This document shows positions 1 through 7,646 of a stretch of 44,519 bases of DNA, piece by piece. The stretch is from positions 1 to 44,519 of the forward strand of contig JALEZN010000127.1 of NCBI GenBank assembly GCA_022772585.1, given 5' to 3'. The DNA comes from Clostridiales bacterium. Lineage in GTDB: Bacteria > Bacillota > Clostridia > Oscillospirales > Oscillospiraceae. The notes under the pieces are model-generated. The model made no database searches, was not told the origin of the DNA, and was given only the letters and a program-made list of their open reading frames with translations. Positions within the stretch are counted from its first letter, which is position 1. Each line of letters starts with the position of its first letter. The position numbers were made by a program, and so were the translations under genes.

Positions 1-156
1 CCCAAAAACCTTGCACGTTCCGATGAAGCGCTGCGGCGCTTCATCGGAAATACGCATTGTAACAATGCCTGAATTCGATCAAAAGGGCTGAGAATGGCCC
101 TTTTGATCGAATTGTGCGGCTGCTGCCGCACGAATAAACCGCAAAGCGGTTTATTC
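1..156. repeat. Array of five perfect hairpins
   Basis: No gene is seen here. Five inverted repeats lie end to end: 18-49 (14-bp perfect stem, 4-nt loop), 54-68 (GCATT/AATGC), 72-113 (17-bp perfect stem, 8-nt loop), 114-131 (GTGCGGC/GCCGCAC) and 132-156 (11-bp stem, AAA loop). Such dense perfect pairing with almost no spacer is typical of intergenic structured repeats or of a structured RNA. It lies downstream of the degV terminator and is cut by the window edge, so its left boundary is unknown. No poly-T tract follows the hairpins, so they are not ordinary terminators. The function is unknown. Confidence 0.7.
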
Positions 157-196
157 AGCAGACATTATGATACCGCGCTTTTTCCCCCGGCGCAAG

Positions 197-236
197 AAAA
201 AAAGTTCCGCCCGCCGGCTCTGGCCGGAGGGCGGAA
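197..236 (-). terminator. Terminator of the marR-degV unit
   Basis: A 15-nt GC-rich arm at 204-218 pairs almost perfectly (one mismatch) with 222-236 around a TCTG loop. Read on the minus strand it is followed by a T run (A run at 197-203 on the plus strand). It lies just after the degV stop codon. Confidence 0.85.
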
Positions 237-253
237 CAACTCTTTGCGCGTCT

Positions 254-1099
254 TTATTCCTTGACAAAGAAGGCCAGTCCGGCGGCGCCGGGTCCCACAT
301 GGGTGCCCACCACCGAGCCGATGTCCATGGGGCACAGCCGGGCCCCCATGGTCTGCTCCCGGAAGAACTCCATACAGTCGGCCATGACCTGAGGCGCGTT
401 GGAATGGCCGAAGGCCACGGGGAGGCCGGTATCGATCTTCTCCTTCTCCTCCAGCCATCTGGCGATGAACTGGAAGCCGGCCTTCCGGCCCCGGCCCTTT
501 CCGATGGAGGCCACCAGCCCGTTTTCAATGGTGATGATGGGGCAGATGCCCAGCAGGCCGCCCACCACGGCGGTGGCGCCCGAGATGCGCCCGCCCATCT
601 TCAGATACTTCAGGGTGTCCACCACCGCCAGCAGCCGCACCTGGCCGGCCAGGGCCTCCACCCGCTGCCGCAGCTCGTCCAGGGACAGGCCCTGGTCCCG
701 CAGGGCGCAGGCCTCCTCCACCAGCAGCCCCAGGGCGAAGGTGACGGTGCGGGAGTCCACCACGGCGATGTTGTCCTCATCCACAACCTCCCGGGCAATC
801 ATGGCGGACTGGTAAGTGCCCGACATGTCGCTGGAGAGGAAAACGCCCAGCACCTGGTCCCCGTTTTCGGTCAGGCGGCGGAAGGCGTCGATAAACTGCT
901 CCGGGGGGATCTGGGAGGTGGTGGGCAGGGTGTCCACCCCGGCCAGGCGGGCATAAAATTCCTCCTTGGTGATATCCACGCCGTCCCGGAAGGACTCCTC
1001 CCCAAAGTGGACGGAGAGGGGCAGGATCTCCACTCCCAGCTCCGCCGCCCGGGCGGCGGGCAGGTCGCTGGTGCTGTCAGTCACGATACGGATCATCAT
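254..1099 (-). CDS. DegV family (FakB-like) fatty-acid-binding protein
   Basis: A 281-residue protein, the usual DegV length. The N terminus has the family signature IVTDSTSDLP, followed by a TSQIPP motif around residues 63-70 that in the family helps hold the lipid carboxylate. The C terminus has the glycine-rich THVGPGAAGLAF stretch. Proteins of this family (FakB) bind a fatty acid and present it to the kinase FakA for phosphorylation in the cytosol. No fakA lies nearby. Two ATGs are adjacent at the start (1099 and 1096), with GGGAG just upstream. It follows a marR gene in the same orientation, about 50 bp away, and probably shares its promoter. The exact ligand cannot be read from sequence. 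Confidence 0.88.
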   Translation of the reverse strand: MMIRIVTDSTSDLPAARAAELGVEILPLSVHFGEESFRDGVDITKEEFYARLAGVDTLPTTSQIPPEQFIDAFRRLTENGDQVLGVFLSSDMSGTYQSAMIAREVVDEDNIAVVDSRTVTFALGLLVEEACALRDQGLSLDELRQRVEALAGQVRLLAVVDTLKYLKMGGRISGATAVVGGLLGICPIITIENGLVASIGKGRGRKAGFQFIARWLEEKEKIDTGLPVAFGHSNAPQVMADCMEFFREQTMGARLCPMDIGSVVGTHVGPGAAGLAFFVKE

Positions 1100-1149
1100 T
1101 CAAGCTCCCTTCATACAAGCAAAACACACAATATGGACGCGGGACCGGC

Positions 1150-1602
1150 TCAGTCCTTCCGGCCCCGGAAAAAGGCGGCCACCGCCCCCAGGCCCTTTGT
1201 AAAGCACCGGGCCTCCTCCGGCGTCAGCACGCCCAGGATGTGCTCCACCATCTCCCGGTGGAAGGCCCCGTGGCGGCGGTCCACTTCCCGGCCCCGGTCA
1301 GTGGGGAAGAGGCGCACCACCCGCCGGTCCTTCTGGTCCCGGCGGCGCTCCAGATAGCCCTTGCGCTCCAGAGCCCCGGCCGCCGTGGTCAGGGTCCCGG
1401 CGGTAACGCGCTGGGCCGCGGCGATGGCGGTGGAGCGGTTGTCCCGCTCCCCGCCGGCGGCGGCGCACACCTCCTCGATGAGATGGATCTCCCGGATGGA
1501 CAGATCCGGATAGTCCCCGGTGAGGCTGCGCTCCTCCGTCTTCAAGATCTCGTTGAATACCTCCACCAGAAAGCGGTTCATCACGGAAGCATCTGTTTCC
1601 AA
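1150..1602 (-). CDS. MarR family transcriptional regulator, possibly FabT-like
   Basis: A 150-residue winged-helix regulator of MarR size. Residues about 55-105 form the HTH and wing, with the typical TAAGALERKGYLERRRDQKD segment carrying the wing RRDxKDRR signature. The start chosen is TTG at 1602, because AAAGGAG lies 10 nt upstream and no ATG in frame has a ribosome binding site. It is first in an apparent two-gene unit with degV. A palindrome TTTGA-ATA-TCAAA sits just upstream of its own -35 box, which suggests autoregulation. FabT of Lactobacillales is a MarR protein using a similar operator and controls fatty-acid synthesis. The pairing with a fatty-acid-binding DegV protein makes that role plausible but unproven. 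Confidence 0.85.
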   Translation of the reverse strand: METDASVMNRFLVEVFNEILKTEERSLTGDYPDLSIREIHLIEEVCAAAGGERDNRSTAIAAAQRVTAGTLTTAAGALERKGYLERRRDQKDRRVVRLFPTDRGREVDRRHGAFHREMVEHILGVLTPEEARCFTKGLGAVAAFFRGRKD

Positions 1603-1682
1603 CTGGCGGTCGCTCCTTTCCCGGCGGACGGCTGTACATCGGACACGGCGGTCTCCCGCCGTCCTGTATTACCGGCTCCCTT

Positions 1683-1710
1683 ATTATATCGGACTGCGGA
1701 AGAATGTCAA
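1683..1710 (-). promoter_or_regulatory. Sigma-A promoter of marR-degV
   Basis: On the minus strand there is a perfect TTGACA -35 (complement of 1705-1710), a 16-bp spacer, and a perfect TATAAT -10 (complement of 1683-1688). Confidence 0.8.
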
Positions 1711-1715
1711 TCTAT

Positions 1716-1728
1716 TTTGAATATCAAA
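1716..1728. promoter_or_regulatory. MarR/FabT-like operator
   Basis: Perfect palindrome TTTGA-ATA-TCAAA, centred about 12 bp upstream of the marR -35 box. It resembles the operator class bound by FabT-type MarR regulators (TTTGAnnnTCAAA). Binding by the adjacent regulator is inferred. Confidence 0.6.
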
Positions 1729-1764
1729 CTAAATTTCGCCCGGGAAATTCTGCGCGTTCCTTCC

Positions 1765-1793
1765 GCATATCCCGCCGTGGGGGCGCATAGGGT
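1765..1793 (+). promoter_or_regulatory. Candidate sigma-E promoter of spoIIP
   Basis: GCATATC (1765-1771), a 14-bp spacer and CATAGGGT (1786-1793) resemble the sporulation sigma-E elements (-35 like GCATATT, -10 like CATACAAT). The spacing equals that of the candidate before spoIIID. The -10 matches only in its CATA half and final T. Confidence 0.4.
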
Positions 1794-1836
1794 GGAGTGT
1801 ACAAGCCGTCATGCAAAAGAGAAAGGAAGATCCGAT

Positions 1837-3012
1837 ATGAAACAGGAGCGTATCCGGTGGGGCCTGGTGCTGCGGCGGAGCGGCGCCTTTTTCCTGGCCG
1901 CCGCCGCGTTCTGGACTCTCACCGCCGGCGCCGGGCGGGGCGTGGCCGCCGGCGCCTTTCAGGCCCTGGGGGAGGACCCTGATTTTGTCACCGCCGCCCT
2001 GCGGGCCGAGCTGGGCCCGGTGGCGGGGACCGGGGACGTGATGGACGGGATGGACTTCTGGCAGCGGCTGGTGCTCCGCCAGTCCGCCTACCTCCGCCAG
2101 GGCCCGGCAGGGGAGGGGACCGGCGAAGCGTCCCGCTCTCCCGCGCCCGCCGCCTCCCCCGCGCCCACTCCCGCCGCCCCGTCCCCCGAATACGAGGAGA
2201 GTGACGAGCCCCCCGCCATCACCGCCGCGCCGGAGGACATCGTGGAGCGCACCCTGGTGCCCACCACCACCCAGGGATACGCCTATGCCGACGGGCTCTA
2301 TCTCTACAACCGCACCCAGCTGCCGGTGGACCTGTCCGCCGCCCTGGCGGCGGAGGTGCCCTTCAGGCTGCCGGCGGAGGGGCCCCAGATCCTCATCATT
2401 CACACCCACAGCACCGAGGCCTACACCCCCGACGGCAGCGACACCTATACCCCCACCGACAGCAATTCCCGCACCCTGGACCAGGAGCAGAGCGTCATCC
2501 GGGTGGGGGACGAGATGGAGCGGGTCTTTACCGAGATGGGGCTCCGCGTCCTCCATGACAAGGGCATCTACGATTACCCCAAATACAGCGGGTCCTACGG
2601 CCGCTCCGGCCCTGTGGTGCAGGAGTATCTAAACAAGTATCCCTCCCTCCGGCTGGTGCTGGATGTCCACCGGGACGCCCTGGTGGGGACCGACGGCACC
2701 GTCTACAAGGCGGTGACCCGGGTGGACGGGGAGCGTACCGCCCAGGTGATGCTGGTGCTGGGCAGCGGGGAGGGGCACCCCAACTGGACCGAAAATCTGG
2801 CTCTGGCCGTCCGCATCCAGAAGAGCCTGGACACCCTCTACCCCACCCTGGCCCGGCCCATGACCCTGCGGGACGCGGTGTACAACCAGAACCTGTCCCC
2901 CGGCTCCCTGCTGGTGGAGGTGGGCAGCCACGGCAACACCCTGCAGGAGGCCCTCGCCGGCGCGCGCTGCTTTGCCCGGGCGGCGGGGCAGGTCTTCCTG
3001 GGGCTGAAATGA
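1837..3012 (+). CDS. spoIIP: Stage II sporulation protein P
   Basis: SpoIIP is a membrane-anchored amidase/endopeptidase which, with SpoIID and SpoIIM, thins septal peptidoglycan so that the mother cell can engulf the forespore. The start is ATG 1837, preceded by GAAAGGAAGA. The product is 391 residues: a transmembrane segment at about 10-32, a long Pro/Ala/Ser linker to about 125, then the catalytic domain. The family motifs are visible: IIHTHSTEAY (zinc-binding His), LVLDVHRDAL, and LVEVGSHGNT with the catalytic-site Glu. It stands alone, with a sigma-E-like promoter upstream and a membrane protein gene downstream. Confidence 0.93.
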   Translation: MKQERIRWGLVLRRSGAFFLAAAAFWTLTAGAGRGVAAGAFQALGEDPDFVTAALRAELGPVAGTGDVMDGMDFWQRLVLRQSAYLRQGPAGEGTGEASRSPAPAASPAPTPAAPSPEYEESDEPPAITAAPEDIVERTLVPTTTQGYAYADGLYLYNRTQLPVDLSAALAAEVPFRLPAEGPQILIIHTHSTEAYTPDGSDTYTPTDSNSRTLDQEQSVIRVGDEMERVFTEMGLRVLHDKGIYDYPKYSGSYGRSGPVVQEYLNKYPSLRLVLDVHRDALVGTDGTVYKAVTRVDGERTAQVMLVLGSGEGHPNWTENLALAVRIQKSLDTLYPTLARPMTLRDAVYNQNLSPGSLLVEVGSHGNTLQEALAGARCFARAAGQVFLGLK

Positions 3013-3120
3013 CCGTCCCTCCGCCGAAAAAACATGGAATTGTTCATAATTTCTTTATCCTTCTCCCATCCCGCGTGGTATACTGCTGGAATAGCGATCA
3101 CTGCGACGGGAGGTCATACC

Positions 3121-4311
3121 ATGGAAGAACGGGAATTGTCCTGGCGGGAGCGGGGAAGACTCTGGGCGCGCCTGGGGATCCGGCTGGCGCTGGCGGCGCT
3201 GTGTATCTGGCTGCTGGTCCGCGCCGTTCCCCCGCTCCTCTCTCTGTTCATGCCCTTTGTGCTGGCCTTTGTGACGGCATGGCTCCTCAACCCCCTTGTC
3301 CGGGGCATCCAGAAGCGGCTGGGCGCCCCCCGAAAGCTGCTGTCCCTGCTGCTTATCCTGCTCATTCTGGCGGTTGCCGGGGGCCTGGTGACCGCCTTCG
3401 TCTGGAACATTGTCAGCGAGCTGATCTCCCTGGCCAATAACTGGTCCGCCATTCTGGAGGCTGTCCAGGCCAGCATGGACGCCGTCAGCCGCTTTTTCTC
3501 CCGGTTTATGGCCCTGCTGCCTGCCCAGATAAACGCCGCCGTGGATACGGCGCTCCGCGACCTCTCTTCCCACCTGCTCTCCTGGCTCAGCCGCACCCTG
3601 CCCGATCTGGTCTCGGCGGCCGCTCTGCGGACCACCGATGTGGCCAGGCGGGTCCCCTCCTTTGCCGTGGCCACGGTGGTCTTTCTCATGGGCTCCTATT
3701 ACATCACCGCCGACTATCCCCACATCCGTTTTCTGGTCTCCAGCCGCTTTTCCGGCCGGGCCCGCCGGTTTCTGACCGAGGTCCGCGCCGCCGCCATGTC
3801 TGCCTTCGGCGGCTACGTAAAGGCGGAGTTCATCCTCTCCGTGGGGGTCTTTTTTATCCTGCTCATCGGCTTTACCCTGACAGGACAGCCCTATGGCCTG
3901 CTGCTGGCTTTTCTGCTGGCGGTGCTGGACTTCATCCCCATCGTGGGCGCAGGCACCGTCATGGTCCCCTGGGCTGTGGTGGACCTGTGCCTGGGCGATC
4001 TGCGCCAGGCGGTGGAGCTGATGGTCATCTGGGGCGTCATCGCCCTGTTCCGGCGGGTGGGCGAGCCCAAGATCGTGGGGGACCAGACCGGCCTGCCGCC
4101 GGTGGTCTCCCTCATCAGCATCTATGTGGGCATGCGCCTGGCGGGGGTGCTGGGCATGATCCTGGCTCCCGTGGTATGTATGGTCTTTCTGAATATCTGC
4201 CGCCTGGGGGTGTTCACCCCTGTGCTGGAGGACCTGCGCCTGGCCGCCGGCGACCTGGCCGCCTTTCTCCGCGACCGGCCGTCCCCCGGCGGAAATTCAA
4301 AAAAGATGTGA
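3121..4311 (+). CDS. AI-2E/PerM family integral membrane protein (YtvI-like)
   Basis: A 396-residue multi-pass membrane protein. The start is ATG 3121 with GGGAGG before it. Family layout: two N-terminal transmembrane segments (about 20-60 and 75-95), an amphipathic region to about 180, then a cluster of hydrophobic helices with the conserved FIPIVGAGTVMVPW and PKIVGDQTGLPP-type motifs at about 285-350. The latter are hallmarks of the AI-2E transporter/PerM family. The sporulation membrane protein YtvI belongs here, and the position after spoIIP makes that identity attractive but not certain. The substrate is unknown. A TATACT at 3079-3084 may be its -10 box. Confidence 0.85.
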   Translation: MEERELSWRERGRLWARLGIRLALAALCIWLLVRAVPPLLSLFMPFVLAFVTAWLLNPLVRGIQKRLGAPRKLLSLLLILLILAVAGGLVTAFVWNIVSELISLANNWSAILEAVQASMDAVSRFFSRFMALLPAQINAAVDTALRDLSSHLLSWLSRTLPDLVSAAALRTTDVARRVPSFAVATVVFLMGSYYITADYPHIRFLVSSRFSGRARRFLTEVRAAAMSAFGGYVKAEFILSVGVFFILLIGFTLTGQPYGLLLAFLLAVLDFIPIVGAGTVMVPWAVVDLCLGDLRQAVELMVIWGVIALFRRVGEPKIVGDQTGLPPVVSLISIYVGMRLAGVLGMILAPVVCMVFLNICRLGVFTPVLEDLRLAAGDLAAFLRDRPSPGGNSKKM

Positions 4312-4330
4312 AGTTTCTTCATGTTTTAGA

Positions 4331-4347
4331 CATACTTTTTGGGTATG
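4331..4347. promoter_or_regulatory. Inverted repeat upstream of the htrA-like gene
   Basis: CATAC-N7-GTATG lies about 50 bp upstream of the protease start and overlaps a possible -10 (TATGCT, 4344-4349). It could be an operator for a stress regulator. No regulator gene is adjacent, and no good -35 is visible. Confidence 0.3.
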
Positions 4348-4393
4348 CTAGGCACAGTTCAAAGGGAAAACAGATATAAGGAGCGATTCGTTT

Positions 4394-5716
4394 ATGTACT
4401 ACGGCGATTATCATAGAGATCCCCAGGAGCCCATCGAGACCAATCAGTACCGCGTCCACGATCCCTGGGACAACGGCTCTGCTCCCGCCCCGGCCCCCAG
4501 GAAAAAGGGCTCCGGCGCCAAGATTGTGGCTCTGGCCCTGTGCTGTGCCCTGGCCGGCGGCCTGGTGGGCGGCGGCAGCGCCTGGTACCTGAGCCGCAGC
4601 CTGGGCTCCGGAGATTCCACCACCCTCTACGAGGGCCAGCATGAGCCCATCGTGCTCAGTGCCGCCCAGATCTACGCCGCCAATGTGGATGCCTGTGTAG
4701 GCATCACCACCGAGCTGGTGACCCAGAACACCTTCGGTTTCCCTGTCACCGGCGCTGCCGCCGGCTCCGGCTTCGTCATCTCCGCCGACGGATACATCGT
4801 CACCAACTACCATGTCATCAAGGGCGCCACCGCCATCAAGGTGGCCTTCGTCAACGGCCAGAGCTATGACGCCAAACTGGTGGGCGGCGAGGCCGAAAAC
4901 GACGTGGCCGTGCTGAAGATCGACGCCGCCGGCCTCACCCCGGTGAAGCTGGGCGACTCGGACTCCCTGGTGGTGGGCGAGAGCGTCTACACCATCGGCA
5001 ACCCCCTGGGTGAGCTGACCTGGTCCCTCACCGACGGTCTGGTCTCCGCCAAGGACCGCAGCGTAACCACCAGCGAGGGCGAGACCATGAATATGATCCA
5101 GACCAACACCGCCATCAACTCGGGCAACTCCGGCGGTCCCCTCTTCAACTCCTACGGCGAGGTGGTGGGCATCACCTCCGCCAAGCTCTCCAGCAGCAGC
5201 TCCTCTTCCTCCGCCAGCATCGAGGGTCTGGGCTTTGCCATCCCCATGAATGACGTGAAGGACATGATCCAGGATATCATTGCCCACGGCTACGTTACCG
5301 GAAAGCCCAATGTGGGCATCCTGATGAACGACGTGTCCTCCGCTGCCACCCAGTACGGCGTGCCCCAGGGCGCATATGTGGAGGCTGTCCTCTCCGGTTC
5401 CTGCGCGGAAAAGGGCGGGCTGAAGCAGGGTGACATCATTACCGCCGTGGACGGCACTGACATCACCTCCGGCGAGGAGCTGAAGGCCGCCGTCCGGCAG
5501 AAGAAGGCCGGGGACACCATCACCCTCACGGTCTATCGGGACGGCGGCAAGACCGACCTGTCCCTCACCCTGGACGAGGATAACCAGGACCGGCAGGACG
5601 CCCTCAGCGACCTGCAGGATGAGCTCTCCCAGCAGCGCCAGCAGCAGGCCCGGCAGCAGCAGGGCGGCTACTACAGCAACTGGCCCTTCGGCTTCGGGTT
5701 CGGCTCCAACTATTGA
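4394..5716 (+). CDS. HtrA/DegP-type trypsin-like serine protease with PDZ domain
   Basis: A membrane-anchored quality-control protease of 440 residues. The start ATG is preceded by AAGGAG. It has a cytoplasmic N-terminal tail, a transmembrane helix at about 41-62, a trypsin-like domain and one PDZ domain at about 300-395. The catalytic triad is readable: His140 in TNYHVIKG, Asp170 in ENDVAVLKI and Ser246 in NSGNSGGPLFN. An all-serine stretch near residue 270 lies inside the protease domain. The C terminus is Gln/Gly/Tyr-rich. It would degrade or refold damaged proteins outside the membrane. It appears monocistronic, with a terminator just downstream. Confidence 0.93.
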   Translation: MYYGDYHRDPQEPIETNQYRVHDPWDNGSAPAPAPRKKGSGAKIVALALCCALAGGLVGGGSAWYLSRSLGSGDSTTLYEGQHEPIVLSAAQIYAANVDACVGITTELVTQNTFGFPVTGAAAGSGFVISADGYIVTNYHVIKGATAIKVAFVNGQSYDAKLVGGEAENDVAVLKIDAAGLTPVKLGDSDSLVVGESVYTIGNPLGELTWSLTDGLVSAKDRSVTTSEGETMNMIQTNTAINSGNSGGPLFNSYGEVVGITSAKLSSSSSSSSASIEGLGFAIPMNDVKDMIQDIIAHGYVTGKPNVGILMNDVSSAATQYGVPQGAYVEAVLSGSCAEKGGLKQGDIITAVDGTDITSGEELKAAVRQKKAGDTITLTVYRDGGKTDLSLTLDEDNQDRQDALSDLQDELSQQRQQQARQQQGGYYSNWPFGFGFGSNY

Positions 5717-5724
5717 ATCCCGGC

Positions 5725-5754
5725 AGATCCGCCTCCCTTCTGGGAGGCGGATCT
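5725..5754 (+). terminator. Terminator after the htrA-like gene
   Basis: A 13-bp perfect stem (5725-5737 with 5742-5754) and a TTCT loop, followed by a T-rich stretch (TTGTACTTTTCACCCTCTTTT). It lies 9 bp after the stop codon. Confidence 0.8.
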
Positions 5755-5947
5755 TTGTACTTTTCACCCTCTTTTGCTCCGGATCCGTTCTTTCTTATTT
5801 TATTCTCCTCTTTGCATTTTTTACAAAAATAGTGCCTCTAAAAACTGCAAAAGTTCACAAAAATGATTTTCCGTCTTATTTTTCATTAGAGAAATTCCGG
5901 CCTCTTGTGCTAAAATTATACTATCAAAGCAAAGGAGGCCCTTTCCT

Positions 5948-6187
5948 ATGAAGCGCGTCAAATATGCCTGCCTGCAGCAGACCATCCACTTTACCCTCAA
6001 GGACGACGTGAGCCATGAGGAGGCGCTGGCCATCGTCAAGCGGGAGGTGGAGAACTATAAGCTCTCCCTGGACCGCCGCCGCACCAAATACAAGATCGAA
6101 GAGGAGACCACCCAGAGCGACGGCTCCATCGTCATCAAGATCAAAAAGGCCTACAGCCCCTATCCCTGCGGCAATTATCTGGACTGA
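5948..6187 (+). CDS. Small conserved-looking protein of unknown function
   Basis: A 79-residue soluble, charged protein preceded by a strong AAAGGAGG at 5930-5938 and a TATACT-like -10 at 5917-5922. The sequence is rich in Lys, Glu and Arg, with an amphipathic helix (EEALAIVKREVENYKLSL) followed by alternating strand-like residues (KYKIEEETTQSDGSIVIKI), suggesting a small alpha/beta fold. It ends in SPYPCGNYLD. I do not recognise a named family. It lies 13 bp before the CarD-like gene and is probably cotranscribed with it. Confidence 0.75.
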   Translation: MKRVKYACLQQTIHFTLKDDVSHEEALAIVKREVENYKLSLDRRRTKYKIEEETTQSDGSIVIKIKKAYSPYPCGNYLD

Positions 6188-6200
6188 CCGGGTGGCGCCC

Positions 6201-6707
6201 ATGTATCCAGAGGGAACATTGCTCGTGTACGGCCGCAACGGCGTCTGTAAGGTACTGTCGGTGGGAGAGGCCCCTTTCCGGGGCGCGGACCCCCACCGGC
6301 TCTACTATACCCTGTCACCGCTCTATGGCAATGAGACCATCTATGTCCCGGTGGACACCAGGGTGCTCCTGCGCCCCATCCTCACCCGGGAGGAGGCCGA
6401 GGCCCTCATCCGCAGCATCCCCTCCATCCAGGCCCAGACGGTGGAGGTCCAGAGCCTGCCCGCCCTCTCCCGCTGGTATCAGGACGCCTGTCAGACCTCG
6501 GACTGCGGCGATCTGGTGCGGCTCATCAAGACCATCTACCAGAAAAACGCTTCCGCCGGCGCCCATGGCAGGAAGCCCGGAAAACTGGACCAGCGCTATA
6601 TGCGCCTGGCGGAGGATCAGCTCTATGGGGAGCTGGCCGTGGCTCTTGACATGGACCGGGAGGAGGTCCCCCGGTATATCAAACGGATCCTCAGCGAGAG
6701 CGCGTGA
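6201..6707 (+). CDS. CarD/CdnL-type RNA polymerase-binding transcriptional regulator
   Basis: A 168-residue protein starting at ATG 6201. Residues 1-60 match the CarD/TRCF RNAP-interacting domain: an opening YPEGTLLVYGRNGVCKV, then YYTLSPLYGNETIYVPVDT, typical of the family's Tudor-like fold. The rest is helical and basic, with the C-terminal KLDQRYMRLAEDQLYGELAVAL segment characteristic of the family's second domain. CarD proteins bind the RNAP beta subunit and stabilise open promoter complexes. It follows the 79-residue gene closely and ends before a strong hairpin. Confidence 0.87.
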   Translation: MYPEGTLLVYGRNGVCKVLSVGEAPFRGADPHRLYYTLSPLYGNETIYVPVDTRVLLRPILTREEAEALIRSIPSIQAQTVEVQSLPALSRWYQDACQTSDCGDLVRLIKTIYQKNASAGAHGRKPGKLDQRYMRLAEDQLYGELAVALDMDREEVPRYIKRILSESA

Positions 6708-6729
6708 ACTCCGCCCCTTTCCCGGACAG

Positions 6730-6766
6730 CAAAAAGAGGCCCGGCGGCTTTGAGCCGCCGGGCCTC
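6730..6766 (-). terminator. Hairpin terminator, best read on the minus strand
   Basis: A 13-bp perfect stem (6736-6748 with 6754-6766). A run of five A residues at 6731-6735 gives the T tract on the minus strand. On the plus strand no T run follows, although it may still end carD transcripts inefficiently. Confidence 0.7.
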
Positions 6767-6844
6767 AGCTTGTCGAAAAAGCCAGGCAGTAAGCAAGGTG
6801 CTTTTATTTATCAGATCATATCATCGGACAGGTCATCCGGCTTA

Positions 6845-7063
6845 TCAACAAATAACTTGGCAGCCCTTTTCGGAATCTTCGAACTGGGCTTTGATTTCTT
6901 TATTTATAGCGGCGTTCATTACGGGAATAACCTTCAAATCCTCTTCCTCTACAGAGATTTCAGCAATATCATCTTTTTCTCCACACTGAGGAAAGTTTAC
7001 AAGCCAAGTACCATTTGAGTTATCGTCAAGGCAAATCCAACCGGTAACAAATGAAACACCCAT
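6845..7063 (-). CDS. Low-GC hypothetical small protein, possibly a gene remnant
   Basis: A 72-residue acidic reading frame in a clearly AT-richer patch, unlike its neighbours. The sequence (GWICLDDNSNGTWLVNFPQ then EDLKVIPVMNAAINKEIKAQ) looks protein-like but matches no family I know. There is no good ribosome binding site at the ATG: the nearest GAGGA is 14 nt away and instead abuts an overlapping frame that starts MSNAGWVFHL and stops after 26 codons, so a frameshift is possible. The patch lies between two minus-strand terminators. It could be a small transferred gene or the decayed 3' end of one. Confidence 0.4.
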   Translation of the reverse strand: MGVSFVTGWICLDDNSNGTWLVNFPQCGEKDDIAEISVEEEDLKVIPVMNAAINKEIKAQFEDSEKGCQVIC

Positions 7064-7104
7064 CCAGCATTAGACATTCCTCGCAATGGTTTTTGCCTTA
7101 AATT

Positions 7105-7135
7105 AAAAAACGGCGAGTTCTTCAAGAACTCGCCG
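7105..7135 (-). terminator. Terminator of the ylmH-DUF4177-ynzC run
   Basis: A 12-bp perfect stem (7111-7122 with 7124-7135) followed on the minus strand by six T (A run at 7105-7110). It lies 33 bp after the ynzC-like stop. Confidence 0.88.
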
Positions 7136-7168
7136 CTGCAGCATTTTATTTCCGGTCTGCGCGGTTTC

Positions 7169-7387
7169 TTATCCGTTGTCCTTATGGGTCACCCGGTGGC
7201 GGGTGCCGTCGGGCTCCACGATATAGGTCCGCTCCAGCTGGCCCACCAGATTGGCCCGCACCGAGGCGATATACTCCCGGCGCAGCACGTCCCGCTCGGC
7301 CGTCTCCTCCGCCGTCAGACCCTCGGGTGTCTTGGCCTTTCTGGCCAGGGCGTTGATGCGGTCGATCTTTTCCTGTGTGATATACAA
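7169..7387 (-). CDS. DUF896 (YnzC/YoaI) family protein
   Basis: A 72-residue protein. The start chosen is TTG at 7387, because AGGAGG lies exactly 7 nt upstream and the product then begins MYITQEKIDRINALARKAKT, the characteristic start of this family. The conserved EGLTAEETAERDVLRREYI helix-turn-helix hairpin follows. The fold is a two-helix bundle; in Bacillus a member has been linked to the SOS yneA-yneB-ynzC operon, but the function is unclear. Here it is the last gene of a minus-strand run. Confidence 0.85.
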   Translation of the reverse strand: MYITQEKIDRINALARKAKTPEGLTAEETAERDVLRREYIASVRANLVGQLERTYIVEPDGTRHRVTHKDNG

Positions 7388-7400
7388 GGCTGTTCCTCCT

Positions 7401-7634
7401 CTATTTTTCCCGCCGCTCGCCGTCATCCCGGCTGCGCTCAAAGATCAGGTCGATGACCTGGAGCTGGCCGCCGCCCCGCTGCACCACCGGAAGATATCCG
7501 GCGTACCGCCAGCCCCGGGCCGCCCGCTCCGCGATGATCTCCCGGTGGCCGGCGGTCTCGGTGGTGATGCCGGTGAACAGGTTGTATCCCGCGCCGTAAT
7601 CCAGCTCCAGCTCCTCAAACTCGTACTCCAGCAT
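7401..7634 (-). CDS. DUF4177-like small protein
   Basis: A 77-residue protein starting MLEYEFEELELDYGAGYN. It has the short beta-strand / Ile-Ile-x-x-x-A-x-x-GWRYAGYLPV / strand pattern of DUF4177, where the conserved G-W-E/R-Y segment precedes a strand ending in IFER. It is soluble and lacks a signal peptide. It lies 13 bp before the DUF896 gene and just after the ylmH-like gene, so the three are probably cotranscribed. Function unknown. Confidence 0.75.
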   Translation of the reverse strand: MLEYEFEELELDYGAGYNLFTGITTETAGHREIIAERAARGWRYAGYLPVVQRGGGQLQVIDLIFERSRDDGERREK

Positions 7635-7646
7635 GGCCTCTCCTCC

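Noticed and set aside
1-156. Window-start hairpin array as a fourth copy of the tail-duplicating element
   Set aside because: It shares only a short CCTTG-like stretch; the three-hairpin order, linkers and duplicated tail are absent in the visible part.
5190-5225. Serine-codon run in the htrA-like gene as a possible frameshift or repeat-expansion locus
   Set aside because: The frame is intact on both sides and the codons are mixed, so slippage is not indicated.
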